Shown here: positions 45,993 to 53,637 of the stretch, in pieces
Layout of the letters: each line of letters begins with the position of its first letter
How positions within the stretch are numbered: position 1 is the stretch's first letter
Source: Candidatus Accumulibacter propinquus
Lineage (GTDB): Bacteria; Pseudomonadota; Gammaproteobacteria; Burkholderiales; Rhodocyclaceae
Reading direction: 5' to 3'
Assembly (NCBI GenBank): GCA_016714935.1
Contig: JADKBU010000012.1
Span: 55,532 to 119,531, forward strand
DNA: 64,000 bases
The notes under the pieces: model-generated
What the model was told of the DNA's origin: nothing
The model's input: only the letters and a program-made list of their open reading frames with translations
Databases searched by the model: none
Made by a program: the position numbers and the translations under genes

Positions 45993-46308
45993 ACGCCGGG
46001 ATCGTCTCCAGCAAATGCTGCCGTCTCGAACAAGGCTGGCACGGGGTTCGCCTTGGCAGTTTGCCTTCGTCATCTTCGCCGGAAACGCCGGCACGACTTT
46101 CACGCTAAAATCGCTTCTCGACCGTATGCGCTGGCCAGAGGTTTGCCGCCTAGCCACGGACGAAAAAGCATCAAGTTCGCCGGGATCGCCGTCACGACTC
46201 CTCGTGGGCTGGTTGTTGTGTACAGTCGAAATGCTTTTCCAACCATGCGGCAGCGGACAAACGTGCGCGGGAGGCGTAACGCCATTGCCCACTTTCGGGG
46301 GATGCAAG
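45993..46308. other. 316-bp intergenic region upstream of the secreted Tudor-like gene
   Basis: The reading frame of the next gene is open across it but lacks conserved features and a signal peptide. A TAAAAT hexamer around 46105 is a possible -10 without a good -35. No RNA structure was recognised. Confidence 0.35.
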
Positions 46309-46902
46309 GTGGTAACTTTCAAGAGTCATGCCGTAGCGCTGTTCGCTTCCTGGATGTTGTCATGGGCACCACAGGCGGCCGCGCAAATACCGACCTACAA
46401 CCTGTTCAACGATACTACGGCGGAACTGTTCTTTCAGACCCTGGACCCGGCACGCGGTACCTGGAAAGACCAATCGCTCAAGGCGCATGAACAAAAAACC
46501 TACAACATGACGTCCGGGGATCCTGTCGGCAAAATTCGCATCGCCACGCCGTCCCGCGGCTACAACGAGTACAAGGTCGGCGCCGGCGGTGTCTACCGCC
46601 TGACCTGGAGCGATCCAAAGCAAATGTGGGATGTGCGGACGGTCCAGCAGGGCCACGGCGCGCAGACCAACCCGGTGCAGCCGCTGGCGGCCAACAGCAA
46701 CCCGGCGGCGAAAACGCAAGCCCCGGTACGCACCGCTGCACTCCCCTACCGCCTGGGTGATTCGGTGTTGGCCTTATGGAAGCAGTCATGGTACGCCGCC
46801 ACGGTCATCCAGATGGACGGCAGCAAGCTGAAGATCCACTATGACGGTTATGGCAACGATTGGGACGAATGGGTTGACGGCTCACGTGTTCGCCCCCGCT
46901 AG
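46309..46902 (+). CDS. Secreted protein with a C-terminal Tudor-/Agenet-like domain
   Basis: A 197-aa exported protein. The signal peptide is MVTFKSHAVALFASWMLSW, with cleavage near AQAAAQ. A beta-rich domain follows (YNLFNDTTAELFFQTLD, and KAHEQKTYNMTSGDPVGKI). The last about 45 residues (LGDSVLALWKQSWYAATVIQ, then YDGYGNDWDEWVDGSRVRP) match the Tudor/Agenet/MBT-type chromo-barrel pattern found in some secreted bacterial proteins. The GTG at 46309 is used, with a GGGGG-type RBS about 7 nt upstream. Function is unknown; its stop overlaps the next gene's 5' end. Confidence 0.65.
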   Translation: MVTFKSHAVALFASWMLSWAPQAAAQIPTYNLFNDTTAELFFQTLDPARGTWKDQSLKAHEQKTYNMTSGDPVGKIRIATPSRGYNEYKVGAGGVYRLTWSDPKQMWDVRTVQQGHGAQTNPVQPLAANSNPAAKTQAPVRTAALPYRLGDSVLALWKQSWYAATVIQMDGSKLKIHYDGYGNDWDEWVDGSRVRPR

Positions 46903-47755
46903 GCGCCCGCTGCAGTTGCACCCGTGTGATCGGCAACAGCGGGCGAGCACGCGATTTCCCCCACCAGAGCCGCAAACGCCAAAGTCTGCGAACTGCCGAC
47001 TGCCACTGCTTGCCTTCCTGCTGCTACTCCCCATGCTGGCGAACGGCGCGTGTACGACCAACGACAAGCAGTGGCTGTGGAACTACTCGGGGAGCATCGC
47101 CGAAAAATACCGCATCGGAATGACGCTCGTGCTTGCCGGCAGCACTGTCAGCGGCAGCTACTTCTACGCCAGTCAACTGGCGGACATCAGGTTGCGGGGA
47201 AGGATTGCGCAGGGGACGGACATCGTCCTCGACGAGCTGGACGCTGCGGACAAGGTCGTTGCCCGATTCGAAGGCCGCTTTCTGACCAGCGACCCGAGCG
47301 GCCGCTATCAGGGCGACAAGCTGGAATGCGAGATCATCACCGGCACCTGGCACAAGCTCGATGCCAACCAAGGATTGCCCGTGCGCCTGACACTGGATAA
47401 CGGAACCGCGGGAAGCCTGGCCAATCGTTACGCCGCTGCCGGAGCAACGGACGATGAACTCGTACACCGCCAGGCCCTGCGCTTCTGGCATGCCGTCAAA
47501 CGCACCGACAAGCCGACGGTCGCCGCGCTCGTTGCGTACCCGCTCAACGTCGTCGTTGCCGGTAGCCGCAAGCGCATCCACGACGCGAAGGAACTGGTCG
47601 CCAATTACGACGCGATCTTTACCCCGCAGCTACGCGCAGCGATCGCCAACGCCCTGCCGCGAAACATGTTCGTTCGCGACCAGGGAATCATGCTGGGCAA
47701 CGGCGAGGTGTGGTTCGGTGCCGACGGCAAGGTGATCGCCCTGAACCCGCCGTGA
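46886..47755 (+). CDS. Exported hypothetical protein
   Basis: About 289 aa from the GTG at 46886 (start uncertain). A hydrophobic stretch RLPLLAFLLLLPMLANGA is followed by a mature region: QWLWNYSGSIAEKYRIGMTL, GSYFYASQLADIRLRGRI, and a late NTF2-like helix pattern RFWHAVKRTDKPTVAALVAY. It ends GNGEVWFGADGKVIALN. No family is recognised; the last 110 residues could be a periplasmic NTF2-like or DUF4440-like module. It overlaps the preceding gene by about 17 nt, so the two are probably co-transcribed. Confidence 0.6.
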   Translation: MFAPARRPLQLHPCDRQQRASTRFPPPEPQTPKSANCRLPLLAFLLLLPMLANGACTTNDKQWLWNYSGSIAEKYRIGMTLVLAGSTVSGSYFYASQLADIRLRGRIAQGTDIVLDELDAADKVVARFEGRFLTSDPSGRYQGDKLECEIITGTWHKLDANQGLPVRLTLDNGTAGSLANRYAAAGATDDELVHRQALRFWHAVKRTDKPTVAALVAYPLNVVVAGSRKRIHDAKELVANYDAIFTPQLRAAIANALPRNMFVRDQGIMLGNGEVWFGADGKVIALNPP

Positions 47756-47795
47756 AATCGACTGACCGCCGGCCGTTGGAGCCAGCACGCCACTG

Positions 47796-48296
47796 ATGAG
47801 CCCCCTGACCGAAATCCACGCCATGATCGACGCGCGCGTGCGCGCCATCCGTGAGGATCGCCCCGACTGGTGGTGCGGCAAGGGTTGCGACACCTGTTGT
47901 CGACGGCTCGCCGAACTCCCGCGACTGACGGCAGCGGAATGGGAACTGTTGCGCGACGGTCTGGCCGCGTTGTCGCCGCAACGGCTGGACGCAATCGGCC
48001 GCGACCTGGCCGCTCTGGCCAACGACCGTGCGCGCCCGCTGGTCTGCCCGCTGCTCGAACCATCCACCGGCAGCTGCCCGGTCTATGCGCAGCGCCCGGT
48101 GGCCTGCCGCAGCTACGGTTTCTACGTGCAGCGGCAACTCGGACTGTACTGCCCGGAAATCGAAGTGCGCGTCGCCGACGGCAGCCTCGCCGACGTGGTG
48201 TGGGGCAACCACGATGCCATCGACCAGCGGCTCGCCGACCTGGGCGAAAGTCGTCCGCTGACTGAGTGGTTCGGAAATTGGCGGTGTGGTGAATAG
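47796..48296 (+). CDS. YkgJ-type cysteine-cluster (putative zinc/iron-chelating) protein
   Basis: A 166-aa protein with the cysteine pattern CGKGCDTCCRRLAELPRLTA, then CPLLEPSTGSCPVYAQRPVACR. Eight or so cysteines are arranged as in the YkgJ/UPF0153 CxxxCxxCC family, thought to bind zinc or an Fe-S cluster. The C-terminal Trp/Gly stretch ends with one extra Cys. Function is unknown. Confidence 0.85.
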   Translation: MSPLTEIHAMIDARVRAIREDRPDWWCGKGCDTCCRRLAELPRLTAAEWELLRDGLAALSPQRLDAIGRDLAALANDRARPLVCPLLEPSTGSCPVYAQRPVACRSYGFYVQRQLGLYCPEIEVRVADGSLADVVWGNHDAIDQRLADLGESRPLTEWFGNWRCGE

Positions 48297-48343
48297 CGCA
48301 GCCAGCAAGAATAAATAGAACGGATCATAAGGCAACCTCATTC

Positions 48344-50356
48344 ATGAACATTTTTTCGAAATTCGCCAACCAGAAGATCTGGGTGCGCCTGATCGTCTCG
48401 ATCAGCGTCATGACTATCGCGTCCTGGGCCGTGATGATCCTGTGGTCGGCGCACGTCAGTGAAGAGGCAGCAATCGAACAGGCGCAGGATTTCGCGCGGA
48501 GTGCCCACGACATGGTGCTCGCCGGGCTGACCGGAATGATGGTCACCGGCACGATTCCACAACGCGAGGTGTTCATTGACCAGATCAAGCAGTTGCCAAG
48601 CATTCGCGAGGTCAGGGTCCTGCGCGGCGAGGCGGTGACCAGGCAGTTTGGCCCCGGGATTGGGCAGGAAAGCGAACACGATGCTCTGGAAGGCGAGGTT
48701 CTTGCAACGGGTAAGGAGTATTCCGCGGTCGAAAGCACCGCGAAGGGCGAGGAGGCCCTCAGGGTCATTCGGCCCGCGCTGGCGCACGAGAACTATCTGG
48801 GCAAGAACTGCATGACATGCCATGCCGTGCCGCTGGGCACCGTCCTGGGTGCGGTAAGCATGAAGGTTTCGCTGAAATCGACCAGAGATGCGGTGGCGCG
48901 CCAGCGCATGCAGACCATCGTGGCCGCGGTGTTGCTGACACTGCCGATGCTGTTGGTGATATTCGTATTCATCCGCAAGGTGGTCACGCGGCCGCTCGCG
49001 CACGGGGTGGATGTCGCGCATGCCGTGGCTGCCGGCAAGCTCGACAACGATATCGAGGTCGTTTCGAGCGACGAAGTCGGCGACCTGCTCAAGACGTTGA
49101 AGGTCATGCAGGAGGGCCTGAATGTCGTGCTGCAGGAAGTCGAGAACTGCGGGTTGAGCATGGGTCAGTCGTCCTACCAGATTTCGTCGATTTCGAACGA
49201 GATCTCGAAGGTCAGCCAGCAACAGCAAAGCCGTTCCGGCGAGGTGGACGGAGCGATGTCGCAGTTGGACGAAATCTCGCGGCAAGCGCTCGCGCAGGCT
49301 GTCGCCGCGGTCGAACGTTCGAATAATGTGGAGGACATGGCGCGCGCGGGGATCGCCAACGTCGGGAGCAACATCGAGGCGATGAATGCGACTTCGGCCA
49401 GAGTCGAGCAGGTATCGAACGAAATTCGGGACCTGCAGCGGTCGGCACGAGAGATCGATGAGATCGCCAACACGATCAAGGAAATTGCCGGACAAACCAA
49501 CCTGCTGGCGCTGAACGCGGCCATCGAGGCGGCCCGTGCCGGCGAACAGGGGCGGGGCTTTGCTGTCGTGGCGGACGAGGTTCGCAAGCTCGCCGAGCGT
49601 TCCGCCAGGTCTGCCGAGCGGGTCGGGATCATCATCGGGCATTTGTCGGGGCAGGTGGGGCAGGTCGTATCGACCATAGATGCCCTGGTCGCCTCGGTCG
49701 GCTCGACGCGCGAGGAATCGCGGCGCATGGCCGAGACCATGGAGCGCATTTCGAACAATGTCGCAGAGACCGTGCGAGCCAATCAGAACATTTCCACGGC
49801 CAGCACACAACAGCTCGATCAGTTCAGGCTGTTGCAGCAGACGCTCGATACGCTGTTCCAGACATTGCGCGAGTCGAGCAGCAAGGTCGAGGTCACCGCC
49901 GCGATCAGTGACGACCTGCGTTCGGTTGCTGCGCGTCTCAACGCCATCATGGCCAGGTTCTCATTTACCCATAGCACGGTCATCGACAAGGCGCAGAACG
50001 AGCAGCGTCGTGCGCCACGGTTGCAAAGCAACCTGCGTGTGCTTGTCGAGCAGCGGGGTGAGAGGTTTGAGGGCGTTACCAGCGACGTTTCGCTGGTCGG
50101 CGCGCGCCTGCGCCTGCGACGGTCCATCGCTTCCGATCAGGCGCTGACCGTGTTGATCTACCTGCCCGCTGAGGAGATGGCGCTATACGAGCAGCAGGCC
50201 CCGCTCAAGGTCAGCGGGCGTGTGGCGTGGAGCGAGGGGGGTAGCGGCGAAGATTGTGTTTGCGGTGTCGAGTTCTTCGAACTCGACGAACCACAACGGG
50301 CCGGCTTGGCGCGCTGCTTTGAGTATTTTGGCAAGAACCCCTTGTTCCACCGATAA
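48344..50356 (+). CDS. Methyl-accepting chemotaxis protein with periplasmic CxxCH haem site and C-terminal PilZ domain
   Basis: A 670-aa receptor. TM1 (about residues 15-35), a periplasmic sensor (36-185) containing a single c-type haem motif CMTCH (156-160), then TM2 (about 188-210). A HAMP follows (ITRPLAHGVDV-like, 212-265) and an MCP signalling domain with the hairpin tip EIAGQTNLLALNAAIEAARA. After the hairpin, residues about 560-665 form a PilZ domain with RRAPR (RxxxR) and DVSLVGAR (DxSxxG), the c-di-GMP-binding signature. It lacks the CheR-docking pentapeptide. A single-haem periplasmic sensor suggests redox, NO or O2 sensing, and the PilZ part adds c-di-GMP input. It stands alone; no che genes are nearby. 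Confidence 0.9.
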   Translation: MNIFSKFANQKIWVRLIVSISVMTIASWAVMILWSAHVSEEAAIEQAQDFARSAHDMVLAGLTGMMVTGTIPQREVFIDQIKQLPSIREVRVLRGEAVTRQFGPGIGQESEHDALEGEVLATGKEYSAVESTAKGEEALRVIRPALAHENYLGKNCMTCHAVPLGTVLGAVSMKVSLKSTRDAVARQRMQTIVAAVLLTLPMLLVIFVFIRKVVTRPLAHGVDVAHAVAAGKLDNDIEVVSSDEVGDLLKTLKVMQEGLNVVLQEVENCGLSMGQSSYQISSISNEISKVSQQQQSRSGEVDGAMSQLDEISRQALAQAVAAVERSNNVEDMARAGIANVGSNIEAMNATSARVEQVSNEIRDLQRSAREIDEIANTIKEIAGQTNLLALNAAIEAARAGEQGRGFAVVADEVRKLAERSARSAERVGIIIGHLSGQVGQVVSTIDALVASVGSTREESRRMAETMERISNNVAETVRANQNISTASTQQLDQFRLLQQTLDTLFQTLRESSSKVEVTAAISDDLRSVAARLNAIMARFSFTHSTVIDKAQNEQRRAPRLQSNLRVLVEQRGERFEGVTSDVSLVGARLRLRRSIASDQALTVLIYLPAEEMALYEQQAPLKVSGRVAWSEGGSGEDCVCGVEFFELDEPQRAGLARCFEYFGKNPLFHR

Positions 50357-50451
50357 GGCTTGCGCTCGACCGGCGTGATCTTGAAGCCGTCCACCTGGAA
50401 GAAAACCGACTTGCTGCGGGCAGGGAGAAGCGGTGGCCACGTATCCCCAGG

Positions 50452-50481
50452 CAAAAAAAGAGGGCGCCACGCGGGCGCCCT
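50452..50481 (-). terminator. Rho-independent terminator of glnK-amtB
   Basis: Minus strand AGGGCGCC-CGCGT-GGCGCCCT followed by CTTTTTTTG: an 8-bp perfect stem plus a seven-T run, about 30 nt past the amtB stop. Confidence 0.88.
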
Positions 50482-50511
50482 TAAGGGGAGAGACTGGGAG
50501 GACAGGCTGAA

Positions 50512-51993
50512 TCAGTAGTGGTAGGCCGATTCGCCGTGCGAGGTGATGTCCAGACCTTCGCGCTCTTCTTCTTCCGGCACGCGCAGTCCGATGACCATAT
50601 CGACCAGCTTGAATGCGACCAGGGAAACGACGCCTGACCAGACGATTACCGTACCGACGCCCCAAAGCTGGCTGATCACCTGTGCGGTCATGTCGTAGTC
50701 GCCGACCTTGTTGAGCACATAGTCATAGACGCCGGTGCCGCCGAGTGCCGGATCAGCGAAGACACCGGTGAGAATCGCACCGAGAATCCCGCCGACGCCA
50801 TGCACACCAAAGACGTCGAGTGAGTCGTCTGCGCCGAGCATCCGCTTCAGACCATTGACGCCCCAGAGGCAGACCACCCCGGCCAGCAGGCCGATGGCGA
50901 TGGCGCCGACCACTCCGACAAAACCGGCGGCCGGGGTGATGGCCACCAGGCCGGCGACCGCTCCGGAAGCTGCACCGAGCATCGAGGGCTTGCCCTTGAG
51001 CGCCCATTCAGCCAGCATCCAGGACATCGCCGCGCAGGCCGTTGCCACCCAGGTATTGACCATCGCCAATGCAGCACCACCGCTCGCTTCGAGGGCCGAG
51101 CCGGCGTTGAAACCGAACCAGCCGAACCACAGCAGCGAAGCACCGATCATCGTGAAGGTCAGGCTGTGCGGGGCCATCGATTCGCGGCCATAACCAATCC
51201 GCTTGCCGATCAGCAGCGCCCCAACCAGACCGGCCATGGCCGCGTTGATGTGCACCACGGTTCCGCCGGCAAAGTCGAGAGCGCCCTTCTGGAACAGGAA
51301 GCCGGCCGTCTTGCCTGCCGCTTCGCCAGCCGCAGCGTCGACATAGGCATCAGGACCAGCCCAGTACCAGACCATGTGCGCCATCGGCAGGTACGAAAGG
51401 GTAAACCAGATCACCATGAAGACGAGAATCGCGGCAAACTTCGCACGCTCGGCAAAGGCGCCGACGATCAGGCCACAGGTAATCGCCGCGAAGGCACCCT
51501 GGAACACGACGTAGGCCAGTTCGGAGATGACCACGCCCTTGCTGAAGGTGGCCGCGACCGAGTCCACCGTGATGCCCTTGAGGAATATCTTGTCGAGCAC
51601 GCCGAAGAAGCCCCCGCCTTCGGTAAAGGCCACCGAGTAGCCGTAGACCACCCACAGCACGCTGATCAGCGAGAAGGTCACGAACACCTGCATCAGCACC
51701 GAGAGCATGTTCTTGGTGCGGACCAGCCCTCCGTAGAACAGTGCCAGTCCGGGGATCGACATCAGGATGACCAGGGCGGCGCTGGTCATCACCCAGGCGT
51801 TGTCTCCCTTGTTGGCAACCGGTGCCGGCGCCGCGGCGGCTGTGGCCGGTGCAGCACTAGCGGCATCGGCGGCGGCTGGTGCGGCCACCGCCGTTGTGGT
51901 TGCAGGCGCTGCTGCAGGTTTTTCTTCGGCCCAGGCCGGAGCGCCGATGCTTACGGCGCCGAGCAGGGCGAGGATGGCGAATATGCGTCTCAT
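50512..51993 (-). CDS. amtB: Ammonium transporter AmtB
   Basis: A 493-aa ammonium channel/transporter with a signal peptide (MRRIFAILALLGAVSIGAPAWA). An Ala/Pro-rich periplasmic linker (about 25-60) precedes 11 transmembrane helices. Signatures: GLALFYGGLVRTKNMLSVLM, AFAERAKFAAILVFMVIW, LDFAGGTVVHINAAMAGLV (first pore His) and GVHGVGGILGAILTGVFA (second pore His). RBS AAGGAG lies 6 nt before the ATG. It lies 10 nt after glnK in the same transcript and is probably blocked by GlnK when nitrogen is plentiful. A strong terminator follows. Confidence 0.96.
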   Translation of the reverse strand: MRRIFAILALLGAVSIGAPAWAEEKPAAAPATTTAVAAPAAADAASAAPATAAAAPAPVANKGDNAWVMTSAALVILMSIPGLALFYGGLVRTKNMLSVLMQVFVTFSLISVLWVVYGYSVAFTEGGGFFGVLDKIFLKGITVDSVAATFSKGVVISELAYVVFQGAFAAITCGLIVGAFAERAKFAAILVFMVIWFTLSYLPMAHMVWYWAGPDAYVDAAAGEAAGKTAGFLFQKGALDFAGGTVVHINAAMAGLVGALLIGKRIGYGRESMAPHSLTFTMIGASLLWFGWFGFNAGSALEASGGAALAMVNTWVATACAAMSWMLAEWALKGKPSMLGAASGAVAGLVAITPAAGFVGVVGAIAIGLLAGVVCLWGVNGLKRMLGADDSLDVFGVHGVGGILGAILTGVFADPALGGTGVYDYVLNKVGDYDMTAQVISQLWGVGTVIVWSGVVSLVAFKLVDMVIGLRVPEEEEREGLDITSHGESAYHY

Positions 51994-52003
51994 GATTTGC
52001 TCC

Positions 52004-52342
52004 TTACAGGGCTTCCTCACCGGTTTCGCCGGTGCGAATGCGGATGACTTGTTCAATTGCCGAGATAAAGATCTTGCCGTCGCCGATCTTTCCGGTACTG
52101 GCAGATTTTTCGATGGCCTCGATCACCTGATCGAGGAGACTGTCGCTGATCGCAGCCTCGACCTTGACCTTGGGCAGGAAGTCGACGACGTATTCGGCGC
52201 CGCGATACAACTCGGTGTGGCCCTTCTGGCGCCCGAAGCCCTTGACCTCGGTGACGGTGATCCCCTGTACGCCGATCGCCGACAGCGCTTCTCGTACTTC
52301 GTCAAGCTTGAAGGGCTTGATGATGGCGGTTACCAGTTTCAT
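52004..52342 (-). CDS. glnK: Nitrogen regulatory protein P-II (GlnK)
   Basis: A 112-aa PII protein. The T-loop contains GRQKGHTELYRGAEYVVDFL, with the uridylylation Tyr51. The C-terminal signature GDGKIFISAIEQVIRIRTGE holds the ATP/2-oxoglutarate site. The ATG is preceded by GGAGA. Coupling to amtB downstream is the standard GlnK-AmtB arrangement. It is preceded on the same strand by a 50-codon ORF (stop 54 nt upstream), and the whole unit lies behind a sigma54 promoter. Confidence 0.97.
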   Translation of the reverse strand: MKLVTAIIKPFKLDEVREALSAIGVQGITVTEVKGFGRQKGHTELYRGAEYVVDFLPKVKVEAAISDSLLDQVIEAIEKSASTGKIGDGKIFISAIEQVIRIRTGETGEEAL

Positions 52343-52396
52343 GTTGCTCTCCATGTCATGGGAAGGCGGCGCCTCCCCGGTTTAACCAATGTGTGC

Positions 52397-52549
52397 CTAA
52401 AAGCTCCGGCTGACTGAAACGACGGCGATTCCGCGACCCGAGTCCTTGGTATGCGAGCCGGTAGTGATCACCCCACCGCTGTCGGAGATCGAGTTGGTGA
52501 AGCAGCAGAGCGGGTAGCTGGAAGTACCAGAGCAAGCGAGATTTTTCAT
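52397..52549 (-). CDS. 50-aa small ORF, first in the glnK-amtB transcript
   Basis: Starts ATG (52549) with AAGGG 7 nt upstream and ends TAG (52399-52397), 54 nt before glnK. The product begins MKNLACSGTSSYPLCCFTNS and ends AVVSVSRSF. It is rich in Ser, Thr and Gly, with Cys at 6, 15 and 16 and no transmembrane segment. Third-codon positions are 36/50 G or C, consistent with coding in this GC-rich genome. It lies about 35 nt after the predicted sigma54 start site, so it would be the first translated frame of the nitrogen-regulated mRNA. No family is recognised; it may be a leader peptide or a small regulator. Confidence 0.55.
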   Translation of the reverse strand: MKNLACSGTSSYPLCCFTNSISDSGGVITTGSHTKDSGRGIAVVSVSRSF

Positions 52550-52594
52550 GGTTGAGCCCTTGGAAACGAAAGAAAGGAATGCTGAACACAACAA

Positions 52595-52610
52595 AGCATT
52601 TTGTGTGCCA
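52595..52610 (-). promoter_or_regulatory. Sigma54 (RpoN) promoter for the glnK-amtB unit
   Basis: Minus strand reads TGGCAC-ACAAA-ATGCT. The invariant GG (-24) and GC (-12) are separated by exactly 10 nt, as required. It lies 46 nt upstream of the small ORF and about 250 nt upstream of glnK, in the expected orientation. Confidence 0.8.
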
Positions 52611-52672
52611 GAACACTTCGCACGATAAATCAGTGCGCTGCGTTTCCTCTGCTGGAGCGCGGCGGTGGCTAC

Positions 52673-52689
52673 TGCACTGCGATAGCGCA
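52673..52689. promoter_or_regulatory. NtrC-type enhancer site 2 (weaker)
   Basis: TGCACT-GCGAT-AGCGCA: a 5-of-6 inverted repeat resembling the NtrC consensus TGCACC-N5-GGTGCA, about 31 bp (centre to centre) from the strong site. Three helical turns would put both on one face of the DNA. Confidence 0.55.
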
Positions 52690-52701
52690 AGTACCGGTTA
52701 C

Positions 52702-52722
52702 GGCGCACCGTTCTGGTGCGCC
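52702..52722. promoter_or_regulatory. NtrC-type enhancer site 1 (strong)
   Basis: Perfect palindrome GGCGCACC-GTTCT-GGTGCGCC. The core GCACC-N5-GGTGC is the NtrC recognition element. It lies about 128 bp upstream of the sigma54 start point, comparable to the glnA enhancer geometry. Confidence 0.75.
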
Positions 52723-52791
52723 ACCTGTCGAAGGGTTTGCCTGTGCTAAACTCTAAGCGTCCTCAACCACCTGCGCCAGCCGGCAAACACC

Positions 52792-53037
52792 ATGCTCAAC
52801 CCGAAGATCCTTGAAGAAATCGGCGCCCGCCTGAGCGCCGTCATCGCCGCCAGTCCGGCTGCCGACATCGAAAAGAACGCGCGCGCCCTGCTCTCCAGCG
52901 TCTTCGCCAAGCTCGATCTGGTCAGTCGTGAAGAATTTGACATCCAGACACAAGTCCTGCAGCGCACCCGGGAAAAACTGAAAGCACTCGAAGCGCGGCT
53001 CGACCGGCTGGAGAACGGCCCGGATCAGTCGGACTGA
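52792..53037 (+). CDS. ubiK: Ubiquinone biosynthesis accessory factor UbiK
   Basis: An 81-aa BMFP/DUF526 protein, largely helical, with the pattern DIEKNARALLSSVFAKLDLV then EEFDIQTQVLQRTREKLKALEARLDRLE. The second half is a coiled-coil. It promotes aerobic ubiquinone synthesis with UbiJ. It lies upstream of comM, as in many proteobacteria, and is divergent from the nitrogen-control locus, whose NtrC sites lie 70-120 nt upstream of its ATG. Confidence 0.9.
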   Translation: MLNPKILEEIGARLSAVIAASPAADIEKNARALLSSVFAKLDLVSREEFDIQTQVLQRTREKLKALEARLDRLENGPDQSD

Positions 53038-53160
53038 GCCGTCCCGCGCGCCTCGGACTCGGGGAGACCTTGCTCGCCGCATTCCGGACGGCGTCCGAAG
53101 TGATTCGGGATTACGGCCGCTGCCCTGCGAGGCCCCGGAAAGGGCCATAATGGACGTTCC

Positions 53161-53487
53161 ATGGACGCCTCAACCTCGCCCCCGATCCCCAGCCGTGCGC
53201 AGACGCTGGAAGTAATGCGCCTGATGGGGAGGCAGCGGCCGATGCTGATGCTGCTGGGTGACGGCGATGGCTTTGGCACCCGTTGGGTACTGGATGGTCA
53301 GGAGGTGCCGCCTGGAATCGCCAAATACCTGATGGACGCTGGCTTCATCGCGGATAGCGGCGCCACCGAGTTTGCTGTCAGGAGGCTCACACTGACCGAT
53401 TCCGGCTACCGCTTCCGGGAAAATGGTGTCCTCTGGTGGAGCAGCCTCGGTTTTCTGGAACGTTTGAGAATCACGATCTTCGGTTGA
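53161..53487 (+). CDS. Hypothetical protein (108 aa) between ubiK and comM
   Basis: Starts MDASTSPPIPSRAQTLEVMR and contains PMLMLLGDGDGFGTRWVLDG, then EFAVRRLTLTDSGYRFRENG. The pattern is consistent with a small winged-helix-like or DNA-binding-fold domain. No family is recognised. Same strand and operon-like spacing with ubiK and comM. Confidence 0.6.
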   Translation: MDASTSPPIPSRAQTLEVMRLMGRQRPMLMLLGDGDGFGTRWVLDGQEVPPGIAKYLMDAGFIADSGATEFAVRRLTLTDSGYRFRENGVLWWSSLGFLERLRITIFG

Positions 53488-53637
53488 AAGCAACGGGAAA
53501 CATGGGATGACTTCAGGTGGAGAAAGCCCGTCGGTGAGTCCGCTTCGACGCTCATTCCACCACGGAAGGTTTGCCACCCGGCCGCCCCCTTTTTTCCTCC
53601 GAATTGTTTAGACTGCGGTTTTCCCAGAGTCAGCGTC

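Noticed and set aside
44703..46322. A 539-codon minus-strand frame opposite the nucleotide cyclase
   Set aside because: Antisense to a class III cyclase with complete catalytic motifs.
48338..49810. A 490-codon minus-strand frame opposite the chemoreceptor
   Set aside because: Antisense to the MCP; no domain and no ribosome-binding site.
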